From: Tetraselmis striata
Lineage: Eukaryota > Chlorophyta > Chlorodendrophyceae > Chlorodendrales > Chlorodendraceae
Direction of reading: 5' to 3'
Assembly (NCBI GenBank): GCA_006384855.1
Contig: VCJN01001719.1
Location: 42,501-106,500, forward strand
DNA: 64,000 nt
Shown: piece by piece, positions 47,198 through 57,225 of the stretch
How the letters are laid out: every line of letters starts with the position of its first letter
Numbering within the stretch: the stretch's first letter is position 1
Notes under the pieces: generated by a model
The model's input: only the letters and a program-made list of their open reading frames with translations
What the model was told of the DNA's origin: nothing
Databases searched by the model: none
Position numbers and translations under genes: made by a program

Positions 47198-49246
47198 GGC
47201 TGACTTTGTGGGGCTGCCTGCGTGTTGTCGCAGATCACGCAGTCGGACAAGGCCTGGTACACGCAGCACCACAGCTTTGACGCCTGGACCTTTGAGCAGT
47301 TCAACGCCCACATGGCGCGCGAGCACCAGCGGCCCGACTTCTTCTGGTCGCACACGCTGCCCAACATGAAGGACGCCGTCCTCTCCGGCCTCAAGGCCGC
47401 GCGCTCCTCCTTCACGCCCTTCCCCAAGCCCGCCGCTGCCGGTGCGCCACGCACTGCTTCTCGCTACTTCCCTGCTGCTGACGACAGGCACAAATAGCCG
47501 CACAGGGTAGGGATGAGCATGGGGGCATCAGTGGATCGATCCCACTCTAGCCTATACATGATAGCCTGGCAAGGATTCCCACTGTACGCCAGTAACAGTA
47601 CGTCCTCCAGACGTCGTTGTCAAAAATACGTCAATAGCGAACTTACAGACATGCTGGTAGGGTCGTTATATGCCGCAACAATTCATACTCGTATCATTGA
47701 AGGTATGTTATGGTATGCTAAAGGGTCAAAGTTCATGGTATGCTTAAGGGGACAAGTCGGGATGTTGCATCCAGATGCGCTACGCGCGCGGATTTGTGTT
47801 TGCAGGTTCACAAACGACGACGTACATGTTCGATCTCATATACCGTAGGGAAAGGTTCAGATTGGGGGCTATCGATCGCCAGCGCCCCGTCGTGGGATCG
47901 GGTGATGCCCCTTTGCCACCCCCCTGACGACAAGCTCGCTGGCCCTTTCTTAGTGTGTGTATTTCGGGGGCCCAAGCCCAGCCCCCCCTTGATCCCAAAG
48001 CTGAATAACGGAAAGCCCGGGATCAGTAACCCTAGCCTCCGCATCCCCGCTGTCCTGACCTTCACCGCATCTTTTTGGGCGGCATCCCAAGAACGGAGTC
48101 GAAGAATGTGCTCGACACGTACAGTTTTCAGCGTGGTTTGCGGGCGGTGTCGTTTGATGTGTCGTTCCGGCGCTTTGATGACCGTGTCGCCGCCGCAACC
48201 CCCGCGCCGACAGGCCCGCCGCGCATCTGGGACACCGGCCACGAGCTCGGCTCCCTCGGGCGCTGGGACCTCTGGTGCATCGACTTCATGTACGACGCCA
48301 ACCTGGAGATGCGCATGCTGGAGATGACGGACAGCTGCCTGTTCAAGGTGGCGCGCCGCACCCCCGCCGTCCTATTGCTCCCACCCCTTTGCCCCCCCCC
48401 ACCCATCCTGTCCCTTGTCGCCCCGGTGATGACCCGCGGTACGGCAACACTGAGCGCAGCGCCGCGGGGGCCGCTGCCGCAGGGCTACCGGGAGCACGAG
48501 CAGGTTAAGCAGCGGACGTACATGATGCGCGATTCGATCGAGCTGACGGTGGACATACAGGTCCGACCCTCCCCCTCCCTCCCCTGGAACCCTAAAGCCC
48601 TAGTACCCCAGCAACCACGCGACTGCGTATGGCGGGTGGTGGCGCACTTGCCGGCGAGGGACCCAATTGAGGCCGCATGCAAGCTACAGGAAGCCTTCTC
48701 ACTATATGGGTGCCGCCACGGTACTGCCAAACCTATTGACCTGCGGATAAACAGAAGCAAACGCTGCGGATAAGACCCTATTGCCTTGCCTACCAGTAGT
48801 TAGAGCTCAAATGCAGACAGAAGATATAGCGGAGCTGTAGAGTATGTATGTTCCCATAGGTTGCTTCCCAGGCAGAGCTTAAAGACTTATAATACGGGCT
48901 GTCAGAGGTGCGCCGGCACCCGTCCTGCCGCTACCGTTTCGTCTGCAGGTGACCTTTGACAGACTGGGCAGCTTCTTATTTGCAGTGCCCTCATTGCGGC
49001 GGCATTGGCACCCGCAGTCGCCGAGGCGGCCACGGGGACAGCGCAGAGCTGAGCCCTCCGTCCCTGTTGCGATGCGCCCCCTCCCAGTCGCGCCTGCTGC
49101 AGCACCAGCCCATCATGGACCTCTTCCCCGCCGCCGGCGCGGGCGGCGCGCCCGCCACCACGGGCGGCAGCTTTGAGCTGCTCTACTCGGAGGCGCCCGG
49201 CGCGGAGTACGACTACTTGGAGGCGCAGGCGCGCTGCCAGGCGTGA
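42867..49246 (+). CDS. Tubulin-tyrosine-ligase-like (ATP-grasp) protein with an N-terminal membrane anchor
   Basis: Ten exons join in phase: 42867-43258, 43570-44139, 44576-44726, 45152-45307, 45682-45831, 46118-46363, 47234-47441, 48214-48347, 48483-48560, 49103-49246, about 742 residues. The N-terminus has a basic flank and one hydrophobic segment (VLLLAALSALCLWLA, residues about 28-42), as in a type II signal anchor. A low-complexity stalk of about 100 residues follows. The TTL-type domain shows QLIMRHPHNNNLTAKDLLYW (family NHFP..LTRKDLL), then GQKWVRK (family W-I-x-K), SLRSYVLLASLEPMVLL (family DLRVYVLVTS), and DLWCIDFMYDANLEMRMLEM (family FDFMLDENLKPWLLEVN). The usual Glu-Val-Asn metal site reads EMTD. 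Members add amino acids to tubulin or other proteins; the substrate here is unknown. Exon 1 has a GC donor. The last exon's acceptor is the least certain. Confidence 0.7.
43381..43456 (+). repeat. Poly-G run plus (tcta)n microsatellite in intron 1 of the TTL-like gene
   Basis: About 19 Gs at 43385-43403, then gtctatctatctatctatctatata. Confidence 0.9.
45395..45515 (+). repeat. Scattered CCCTAA(A) telomere-like words in an intron
   Basis: actaaaccctaaaccctgg, attaaccctaaatg, cataaccctaact and caaccctaacacc occur within 120 bp. More single copies are at 45070 (aaaaccctaatc) and 44953 (tttaggctttagg). This matches the plant/algal TTTAGGG type but in degenerate, interrupted form. Confidence 0.5.
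46965..47160 (+). repeat. AT-rich microsatellite in intron 6 of the TTL-like gene
   Basis: Runs of atatatgtatatac type words, closely like those at 28186-28312, followed by a poly-G run at 47175-47200. Confidence 0.85.
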
Positions 49247-49249
49247 CGG

Positions 49250-49740
49250 CAAGCCGGCCGGAGACTCGACAGGGTCCGTCATGTAGCATCCTGTTGGCGG
49301 CTGACAACGCAGGCGGCTGCGTGGTCGAGCCCGGCGCTGCGCGTGTTGGACATTTGTGTTTCATTCCAGCTTAATAATAAAGTAAGTAGGGTCGGTTATG
49401 GTGTCCAGATGGCACTACGTTGTGTTATTATTCAAAGGCGGCGTGACCGCAATGGCTTATTTAACGCAGCGGCGACCATTTACAGCAGCACAGCCATGGT
49501 TGCAGCTGCACAACGCCCAACTTCCTCCCCCCCCCCCCCCCTCCCCCTTTTGGCCTCTCTGCACGGTTGCCGGTAAAAATTAACGTACCCCCGGACCCGG
49601 GCCAGAACCCTGTGTGCCCAGATCGCGGCCTCGGCACGTGCAATCCTTCCGACTTCCAGAGTCGCCGTCCACGTGCCATCGTAGCTTCGGCCTGGCCGAT
49701 TTGACCATCGCCTCCTTCGAGAGCCCTCAAAGCCTAATGC
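49250..49740. other. Downstream flank of the TTL-like gene; no gene
   Basis: aataataaag at 49372 may belong to the 3'UTR. A poly-C run (49527-49545) follows. Confidence 0.4.
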
Positions 49741-49845
49741 GCAGCGGTAGGAGCGGGCCGACGAGTTCAAAGTAGATGTGTGCAAGCATCCTTCTCCGTC
49801 AGTAAAGCCAACAATCCACTGTGATTGTAAATTCATTCTATTCAC
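49740..49845 (-). pseudogene. LAGLIDADG homing endonuclease N-terminal fragment
   Basis: The minus frame reads NLQSQWIVGFTDGEGCLHTS. W-I-V-G-F-T-D-G-E-G-C-x-H is the first helix of LAGLIDADG intron endonucleases of organelles. After about 35 residues the frame runs into GC-rich host-like sequence, so only the start is present. It adjoins the mitochondrial pieces. Confidence 0.5.
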
Positions 49846-50053
49846 TTTTTGTTCTTAATCGAAATTTCCAAACGTTTGGTCTCTGAGGATCCTACTTGAA
49901 AAATGATTTTTCTTTGGTTTCCTGCTGATTGTCCCCATAGGACTAGCATTTTTACTGGTTTTTTTGACAAACTAGTAGCTTTTCTTTCTAAGGAGTTTCC
50001 AGCATACAGTTTTTTATTATTTAACCTTTTCACTTTAAATAATTTTTTTAAAG
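49845..50053 (-). other. AT-rich organelle-like ORF, unassigned
   Basis: The minus frame directly after the rps11 stop encodes a Lys/Asn-rich stretch (LFKVKRLNNKKLYAGNSLER). Base composition (about 33% GC) matches the adjoining mitochondrial pieces and differs from the host. Function not recognised. Confidence 0.4.
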
Positions 50054-50269
50054 TTACTTTCTTCGTTTTTTCGAGGCACGACATCCGTTATGCGGTAAAT
50101 TTGTCGTATTTTTTATTCTTAAAATTTTAAGACCACTATAAGCTAATCCTTTGACCGCACTTTTTTGGTTACTTTGGCTAGTCCCTCGGATATATAGAAT
50201 AATATACTTATAACCTATAGTTAGAGCTTTCTTTGCTACTTTTTCGGCAACAGCTTTAGCTGCATATTG
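50054..50269 (-). pseudogene. rps11: Mitochondrial ribosomal protein S11, 3' part (nuclear insertion)
   Basis: 72 codons with the stop read as the C-terminal two thirds of uS11: QYAAKAVAEKVAKKAL, then KSAVKGLAYSGLKILRIKN and the invariant end PHNGCRASKKRRK with TAA. The N-terminal part is cut off at 50269. AT-rich codons differ from the host. A fragment of this kind in nuclear DNA is not expected to be expressed. Confidence 0.85.
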
Positions 50270-50284
50270 ATTCTACTGCTAGTG

Positions 50285-50450
50285 TTATGAAACTGAAGGA
50301 AGAAAGTCGTCGTACAAAAGGAACCGAACTTTGCAACCCCTGGTGGATAAGTTGTTGTGCCAATGGCATTGCTTAGCAGCTACGTTGCCTAATTTTAACT
50401 GCTGAAAGCATCTAAGCAGGAAATTTTACCTGAAACAAGTTTCAATTTAC
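50285..50450 (+). rRNA. rrnL: Mitochondrial large-subunit rRNA, 3'-end fragment (nuclear insertion)
   Basis: It contains a sarcin-ricin-loop-like string gtacaaaaggaacc (usual agtacgagaggacc). Next come cccctggtgga-aagttgttgtgccaatggcattgc and then aactgctgaaagcatctaagcagg, the conserved block near the 3' end of 23S-type rRNA. Only about 165 nt are present, in reverse orientation to rps11 and rpl16. Confidence 0.8.
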
Positions 50451-50466
50451 AAACCGTGAAAGATTA

Positions 50467-50715
50467 TCACGTGATACTTCCCTTTCCTTTCCCCATTCTA
50501 ACTTCTGCTGGTTTTTTTGTAACCGGTATGTCTGGAAAAATACAAGTCCAAACTTTTCCCTGTCTTTTCAATTTTTTTGTAATAACCCGTCTAACGGCTT
50601 CAATAGTTCGAGCTGAAAGTCTCCAACATTCACAAGATTTTATTCCGAATCTACCAAAACCAAGCTTAGAAAGGTTTTGCCTGATCTTGGTAGTTCGTCC
50701 TTTTTGATATTTTCT
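50467..50715 (-). pseudogene. rpl16: Mitochondrial ribosomal protein L16, internal fragment (nuclear insertion)
   Basis: RKYQKGR, then LGFGRFGIKSCECWRLSART, IEAVRRVITK and IFPDIPVTKKPAEVRMGKGKG are the central part of uL16, of the mitochondrial type (RKYQKGR, GxKSC). It lacks the N-terminal start and the C-terminal third, with a stop after GKGKGSIT at the junction with the rRNA piece. Confidence 0.85.
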
Positions 50716-50819
50716 AAGTACAGCGACACCGGCCAACCCGAGAGTCGAACCAGGGTCTAAGTATCGCCTCAGTCGGAGTTAGTCACGGTTGCCAGTATAG
50801 CTGGATCACTGTGGAAAAA

Positions 50820-52040
50820 CGCTTCTGTTGATTAAGAATAGCAATCATCCTCGAATTTCATCCGCGATGCAATGGTCGGACCACAGCATCGCAACACGTG
50901 GACTGGGGGGGGGGGGTCACCAGGACTGTCAGCGAAATGTTCGTGCGTTCGTTTGCATGCATACATGTAGGACTCATTATACAACTAGACTCGTGGACAA
51001 ACCGCGCTGACTGCAGTGATTGTTCACGTGTCGGAGAACGAAGATATTTCCAGCTGGAGGTGGGATCCGTGACCGTGGCCGTTGGCGATTGTCATGTACG
51101 GCAGGTACGCCGTGTTTCCTAGGTGTTGGTGTACGGTGGGCGTGTGCCGTGCCCAGGTGGCTGGAGGGAAAGGGAACAGGAGGATGGCGGCGCAAATCCA
51201 GGGTGTTGCCTGGCGCCCGGCTCAAGTGGCCCAAAGGGCAGAGAGTAGGCTCGCGGCGGGGCTGACGGCCGCCCGAGGTTGCCGGCCGAGCGGTGCGGGT
51301 GCACAAAGGAGGGCGAGGTAGCCGCTGCACTTCCACTTCCCTCGATCTCCACCCCCCTTACCTCCTCTAGCAAATGCCCTTGAACCCCCAGTTACTGCCT
51401 GTCATTGGGGTATGTTCCCAAGCACGGCATTGAATCCATATGCAAGTAGTTGTTATAGATAAGAAGTGAATGTGGCCGGCGTATCGTCCCCTGAACTGAG
51501 CGCGGCGGGGTGCGATGATATACACAATCCTGCTGTTTCGATTTGCGCTTCGTCCATCCCGATCAGACTACTACAGAATAGTCATTGGCATCACGCTTTG
51601 CCTGTCTGTACATCAGCATCCCTAGCGGAACGCGCGCGTGTTTCTGCACGGGTCAGTTGTCTAGTACAAAAATACACAAGCCCGAGTTTGACGTTGAGTT
51701 CGAGAGGGGCGTAGCGGCGTAATCGACTGAGATGCCGTGATACCCTCCGACCGCCTACAGCTCCATGTAAGGTCTCTCTCTCTCCCCCTCTCTGATTTAA
51801 ATTTTACCATCATGACTGCGAAATTTGAACATCACCAATGGGAAGGGGGGGAGACGCAATTCCTGACTGGCTTTCTTTGTTATATATACGGATGGTGCGT
51901 CTCTTTTACAGGTTGGTGGTACAGGGGTGTTTCTACGCACGGCACGGCTACGGGTGAAGCAACCAGCGGACGGCACCAGCTTGGGGCGATTTGTCTGGTG
52001 ACTGCAGTCAAGAGAGTCGCCGCGGTGGAGCCGGCGTCCG
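50820..52040. other. No gene recognised; repeat end at 51735-51795
   Basis: GC-rich frames without motif. 51735-51795 carries the gtaaggtctctctctctcc repeat end also found at 4 kb. Confidence 0.4.
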
Positions 52041-52043
52041 CCG

Positions 52044-54110
52044 TCACCAGAAGTTGGTCACCGAGTGCGGGTGCGCAAAAGAGGGCAGGTAGCGCACGCC
52101 GCTGTGGGCGGGGTACACGTTGCAGCGCGCTCCGGGGTGCGCGGGCGCGGCAAACCCGATGACGTCGCGGTCGATGAGGTGGATGGTGCTGCGCTCGCTG
52201 GCAAAGCCCTCAAAGCTGATGCCGGGGTTGAAGGCGTGCGCCTCCGCGGCCGCGCCCTCCGGCAGCCGCTCCACCAGCGCCATGGCGACGCTGCCGCCCA
52301 GGCTGTGCCCCACGTGCGTGAACGTGGCGCCCGGCCAGAGGCGCGCGAGCGCGGCGCAGCGCCGACTGGCCTCCCGATAGCGCCCCGACGCACGGAAGGT
52401 GCCCGTCAGCAGAAAGAGGTCGTCCAGCAGGTCGCGCGGCGCCCAGGTGCCGCGGTGACACACCGCCACACGCCCGCCCGGGCCGGCGCCGCCCTCGCGC
52501 AGGTCGCCGGTGACGTAGACGGCCATGCTGGCATCCGAGAGGTCGGGCATGAGGCTCAGCGTGTCGCCGGCGTAGTGCACGGTGGGCGGCAGCGCGTCGT
52601 CATACATGATCTTGGCGAGGAAGCCGAGCTGCTTGGTGGCCTCCGGGACCTCGGCGTGCCTCTCCGCGCCGCCGCCGCCGCGCCAGCGGACAGCTGAGAC
52701 GGCGACGAGGTGCGTGAAGGCTGCGGCGTAGAGCGCGAAGTCGGCGGCAGCGAGCGGGTCGGCGCTGCCGAGGCCGCGGCCGGTGGTGGCGGAGAGGAGC
52801 AGCCCGCCGAACTGGCCGCCATTGGAGGCAAACTGTGACAGGGAGCGGCCCGCCTTGCACCAGCAGGACAGCGCCGAGTGGAGGCCCTCGCTGGCGAAGG
52901 CTAGCGCCTGCCCGACCGGCCCGCCGGCGCCCGTGAGCAGCGGGCCGAGCCCGAAGCAGACCAGTGCGGCGGTGCCGGCCACGCCTGTGGCGGGGACAAC
53001 GCCCATGCCGCTGGGGAGCAGGTCGCAGAGCCAGGGGAGGGAGGGCCACAGGGTGAGCATCGCATGCGGGCCGCGCCGCAGCACGAGCATCAGCAGCCGC
53101 AGGGGACGCAGGCGGTGTGCGGCGTCGTTGCCGTTCGCATCGTCGGCAGCGGCGGCGACGCCTCGCCCGCCGCGCACCGCAAGGAGCAGCCCCGTCCCCG
53201 CGGCGACCACCTCGCTGGCGGTTCGGCGCCAGCCGGCCAGCCACCGGCACACCGCGCGCGCGACGCCCAGCACACGCTGCACGCCGAAGCAGGACCGGCC
53301 GCTGGTCGACGGCGCGGAAGATCCGCCCACGGCGCCGCCTCTGTCGCCTGTCGTAAGTTCGGCTGCGGCGGTGGTTGCCGTTGTCGCGAGGTCGTTGTCG
53401 TCGCCGTCGTCCAACGTGGCGACGACTACCCGTTCAACACCGGCATCATCGTCCGGCCCTGATTTGCCCGTATTCGTAACCGTACGAGGATCCGTCTCGG
53501 AGTTATTATTGACGGCCTGCTGTGCGCTCGCGGCGGAGCCGGACTTGCTCAGGTTTCGGCCCTCGTCGGCACTGGGCAGGAGCAGGCAGGACGCCGGTGC
53601 CGCGGCCAGGGGGGCGGCATCGCCAGGCGCTGGCGGAGCGTCCCCATGCGAGTCGCACTCGGCTGCTGCCTGTAGTGTTGAGTCGCCGGCGGTGTTTGAG
53701 TAGGTAAAGTACCGGACTTGGGTAAGGAGATCCTCGTTGTTGGTCAGGCGGGTTAGGGTGATCTTGTCGAGAAGGTCCGTCCGATGCACCAGCGCGGCAA
53801 TCTCCACCCGCAGCACCTCCCGGACCAGGTCAAGGTCCAACGCCACGTTGATGTGAAGTATCTCCACGGTCAGCTGCGCGCTGGGGGACGCCGCGCCGGT
53901 GTCCTCCGCACCCTTGACCAGCGGCAGCACCGAAGGGAGCACGTCGTCCCAGGTGGCGCCTGCAACTTCGGCAATAAGCGCACTAAGTACTATATCCACG
54001 ACCGCCCCGTCGCGACGGACGCTCGCCTGCGGCTTAACGGGGCATGGGGCCGCGGCTGCTGCGGCCGACACCCACGCCACCTCCTGCACGGAGGCGCAAA
54101 CACTGCGCAT
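52044..54110 (-). CDS. Lipase class 3-like alpha/beta hydrolase with a long N-terminal extension
   Basis: One uninterrupted frame of 688 residues. The ATG at 54110 has an in-frame TGA four codons upstream. The catalytic part is at the C-terminus: a beta strand HRGTWAPRDLLDDL (about residue 550), the nucleophile elbow THVGHSLGGS (Ser about 603), then IHLIDRDVIG and a late FAHPHSV, which supply plausible Asp and His. That order fits lipase_3 triacylglycerol or galactolipid lipases. The N-terminal 300 residues are acidic and Ser/Thr/Ala-rich with no known domain. Residues about 380-450 contain hydrophobic stretches that may be membrane-associated. Absence of introns over 2 kb is unusual here and could reflect transfer or retroposition. 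Confidence 0.75.
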   Translation of the reverse strand: MRSVCASVQEVAWVSAAAAAAPCPVKPQASVRRDGAVVDIVLSALIAEVAGATWDDVLPSVLPLVKGAEDTGAASPSAQLTVEILHINVALDLDLVREVLRVEIAALVHRTDLLDKITLTRLTNNEDLLTQVRYFTYSNTAGDSTLQAAAECDSHGDAPPAPGDAAPLAAAPASCLLLPSADEGRNLSKSGSAASAQQAVNNNSETDPRTVTNTGKSGPDDDAGVERVVVATLDDGDDNDLATTATTAAAELTTGDRGGAVGGSSAPSTSGRSCFGVQRVLGVARAVCRWLAGWRRTASEVVAAGTGLLLAVRGGRGVAAAADDANGNDAAHRLRPLRLLMLVLRRGPHAMLTLWPSLPWLCDLLPSGMGVVPATGVAGTAALVCFGLGPLLTGAGGPVGQALAFASEGLHSALSCWCKAGRSLSQFASNGGQFGGLLLSATTGRGLGSADPLAAADFALYAAAFTHLVAVSAVRWRGGGGAERHAEVPEATKQLGFLAKIMYDDALPPTVHYAGDTLSLMPDLSDASMAVYVTGDLREGGAGPGGRVAVCHRGTWAPRDLLDDLFLLTGTFRASGRYREASRRCAALARLWPGATFTHVGHSLGGSVAMALVERLPEGAAAEAHAFNPGISFEGFASERSTIHLIDRDVIGFAAPAHPGARCNVYPAHSGVRYLPSFAHPHSVTNFW

Positions 54111-54119
54111 CTCGAGCAA

Positions 54120-54590
54120 TCACTGACCGAAACAAAGTGGAGAGTGTTAAAAAGGGAACTGCCCCGGAGTGCACCGCGAGGCTGGCCAAAATGGCTCGAG
54201 GCGTAAGAACATTCGAGTGGCCGGCACACGCGGCGCCGCGTTGCTTCGGTGCTTCGTTCATCGGTTGGGCGGTCCGGCGCGGGTCGTGCTGAAGGAGAGC
54301 CGCCGCGCGCCGTGCGGCGGTTATTATTTCGCGTCGTTTCGAGGGTTTCGTGGATGGTGCGTCATAGTTTCGTAGCTACGATATTATATTCGGATGCATG
54401 TCGGATATAACGACGCATTCGCACTAGACGAATTCAACGACGAAGCGTTTCACGCGTTTAGGAGTCGAGACGCGCGCGCGTAGTCTCTACCAGTACCCGG
54501 GTAGCAGGTGACGACTCGGATGGATGGACGCGGTGATCCCGCAGTACTTCAACCTTAATATTAATTGTGACAATCCCGCGCCTCGCGTCC
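54120..54590. other. No gene seen upstream of the lipase
   Basis: No TATA-like sequence directly ahead of the ATG. gtacc-rich words are at 54490. Confidence 0.35.
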
Positions 54591-54849
54591 GTTGTTCTGT
54601 CTCTACTACACCTCTCCACATAAGTCCGGGTTTTGCATTTTCGATCGCAAAGCGCAGACATGCGCGAGGATAACGCCGGCTGCATGTGCATACATGCTAA
54701 CTACAGTGGAAATAGTTCGGGCAAACGCCTATTGTGCGCTTTATACCCACCCGCGCGACAACACGACCATTTGTGGGCGCCCTTTAAAAAATGCGAAATC
54801 AGTGCATGATGCGTTGGCGCTAGAAAATTGTGGGTTGAGCCAACCGTCC

Positions 54850-55390
54850 AAACCTATGGAAATTGCGGCACTCGTCGCACCAAACTCGGTGGATACGGCC
54901 CTTGGCATAAGTTGCACACACCGTGAGTGTAGGCCACTGAAAGCATGTCGCTATAGGCACGACGTGACACCCCAACGACAAGTTGGCCACTGTGGCGAGC
55001 AGTTTTGGGGTGAAAATGCTCTTGTTTCTGTGGCGAACGCACGTAGGAGAGGCGCTCGATGGCCCCCTTGGCGTAGGGCAATGCTCTACTATGGGGGCGC
55101 GTGGTTGAATGCCAGTTGCACCGTTTCGTGGGCGGGGTGGCGCGGTAGGGGCGTGGACTTTAATTAATATGAAATTCCTTGAAAAATGCTGTGGAAAGTG
55201 GCATTTTGGCTGGGAGATGTGTGTATCGCTAGGAGGCGGCACATGCCAAGTGTTGGTGGTCCGTGGTCATCCACACACATAACGCTCTCGCGCAACCGAG
55301 TATGGGGCTTAGACACGCACTTGGCGCAAAGCCACGCGCCCGACATGGGTTGGCACATGAGGCAGTGAGGGGCAACTTTGATGATCATCT
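54850..55390 (-). other. Cysteine-rich coding-like stretch, unknown
   Basis: Minus frames show paired cysteines: PHCLMCQPMSGAWLCAKCVS (55300-55385), a CVDD-GPPTLGMC pair, and GRIHRVWCDECRNFHRF (54850-54910). C-x2-C pairs of this density suggest a zinc-binding mobile-element protein, but the frames do not join cleanly and no family is recognised. Confidence 0.25.
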
Positions 55391-55879
55391 TAGGGGATTT
55401 TTCCGGGGCCCCAAAAATCGTTTTTGATTTTGGAAGGTTGGTTTCGACGCAGATTCAAACGAATAACTGCGTGGTTTTTTTTTAATTCTGAGCAAACTCT
55501 GAGAATTTAAAGCGTTTTAAAGCCAATAAGGGGGTGTTGCTGAGCGTGCTGGCCAACACTGATGCCATGTCAGTATATCGCAACGCGACATGTACTAGCC
55601 GCCGCCCACACGGCTGCACCCCAACCAAATGCACCCGAGCCCCTCGCCAATGTGTTTCCTCACGCGTTCATGGCCATCCCGCCGTTTAGTTGTCTATTCA
55701 CGGATCCTCTAGAGAGGGGGACAAAATGTAGCGCGTATGTGAATTTACACTGACAGTTTGGTGCAGGTGTTTGTGGTGCACACACCGTGCCCACGATACA
55801 ACGGGTACCCTCTATAGGGAGAGGACCCTATGGGGAGGGTACCCTTTGGAGAGGGGGATAGAATGATGTAGCGCGTAAG

Positions 55880-56511
55880 TGAATTCACATTGATTGTTTG
55901 GTGCAAGTGTTTGCGGTGCAAGGCATGCGTCATGTTTGCGGTCATGGATGCTGCCGAGGGTCCCGGGACTGCGTTCGACCACTTCTTGGCCTTGTATCCA
56001 AAAGCACCCGACGAAATCAGTTACGACAACGGGAGAGCACCTAATGAATTGTCACCACTTCGCTGTTTTTGCGTGCCGCTTTCACCCACATTAGGCGCAC
56101 ATGTGCCGGGCCGTCCCGAAGGTGTAACATGCGCAACTAGGCTTTGTTACGAGAGGCGGATTTACTTCATCATATGGACCGAGTTAGTTCTACATCGACG
56201 AGTTTGACGAGTTATGCGTGAAGAACCGTGTCGATTGCAGTGGCTACAACATCGCGGAGCTCGAGAATCAGGCGTGCAATTTCTCGTTGGCGGAGCATCC
56301 CTATCGCCGGTGCCTATCGCTGATCGCCAACTCGTTCGCGCGTATGGATCATGTGTATTTTCTGCTTTATTTGCTGCGCTTCAAGCTAGCGTGCATGAAC
56401 TATTGCCAACGGGAGCAGACTCGCAACACTTTGCGTGCGTTTTGGCCTCCGGCTGCGAGGCATCATGTCGTGCAGCGTGACGATTCATTCACTGATGACC
56501 ATTCCGACTGA
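55880..56511 (+). pseudogene. DDE-transposase-like remnant
   Basis: The frame at 55925-56060 reads AVMDAAEGPGTAFDHFLALY, then PDEISYDNGRAPNE. The Y-D-N-(G/A)-C/R-x-L/P-N block with an upstream A-E-x-P x6-F is a landmark of a large family of eukaryotic transposases (KDZ/CxC-associated type). After a frame change, 56210-56511 gives CSGYNIAELENQACNFSLAE and YLLRFKLACMNY, matching the late catalytic Glu/helix region. Degraded and not functional. Confidence 0.45.
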
Positions 56512-56984
56512 TCCATAGGCACCATGTGGGATTCATCGTAGTATAATGTGTACTCAATACATGCTGCATCTAATTCATGAAGTGGGGAAGAGCCGTAAAC
56601 CTTGGCCTATAGGTGGTGAATGTAATGCATATATAGCCATGGCCTGAAAGCCGGGCCCGGTGTGGGATATATCGTTGCATAATGTGGTACTCATTGTCTG
56701 CCGCATGTACTTCATGCTGTAGTGCGTAGCTCATCGGCAGTGGAAAATGTAATCCAGCGAAGCGTCGATTTTCGGCGGTGAGCTTTATTGTCGTACGGGT
56801 ACCCGTATAGTGCAGCGGATCGGGCCGATATAGGTGCATGACTAAAGCGCTTATCTACTGGCATGTACTACTAAGTACTATAATCCACCCACCCACCCGC
56901 CCGCCCGCCCACCCACCCGCGCGTACGGTCCTTAATTACACAGCCGTCCGATTACGATCTCACGGTTGGGAGGCTACGAGTACT

Positions 56985-57225
56985 GGTACTCGCTACTCGC
57001 TGCTGGTAATGGAAAAAAACTCTGGTACTTCAAAGCGCTGGCAATGCGAACGCTCGCTGCTGGTACTGGTACTCGCTACTCGCTGCTGGTACTGCTGGTA
57101 CTGGTACCGGTACTCGCTACTCGCTACTGGTAATGGAAAGAAAAACTCTGGTACTTCAAAGCGCTGGCAATGCAAACGCTCGATGCTGGTACTTCAAAGC
57201 GCTGGCAATGCAATTCATGGAACTG
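56985..57225 (+). repeat. Tandem repeat ctggtacttcaaagcgctggcaatgc / gctgctggtactggtactcgctac
   Basis: The string tctggtacttcaaagcgctggcaatgc occurs near 57020 and 57148 and, without the leading tc, near 57186, separated by (ctggta)n-type DNA. Confidence 0.85.

Larger units (their letters stand above)
467..47200. repeat. Many homopolymeric G:C runs (15-30 nt)
   Basis: Runs on the plus strand include G at 467-482, 1314-1334, 2347-2367, 4953-4970, 5201-5218, 5999-6013, 6609-6637, 19179-19197, 22422-22441, 43385-43403 and 47175-47200. C runs include 2027-2042, 23600-23622, 26865-26881, 34198-34217, 35163-35178, 37744-37763, 40457-40478 and 40597-40614. Most lie in introns. In the protease gene all are C on the sense strand; in the TTL-like and rsmI genes some are G on the sense strand, so there is no fixed strand rule. 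Confidence 0.85.

Noticed and set aside
50725..50815. tRNA-like stretch (minus strand ggttcgactctcggg) beside rpl16
   Set aside because: The T-stem has a mismatch, the acceptor arm pairs poorly and the distance to a possible 5' arm is about 9 nt too short, so no cloverleaf forms.
52783..53703. 306-residue plus-strand frame antisense to the lipase
   Set aside because: Shadow of the real frame, Ser/Pro/Arg-rich with no motif.
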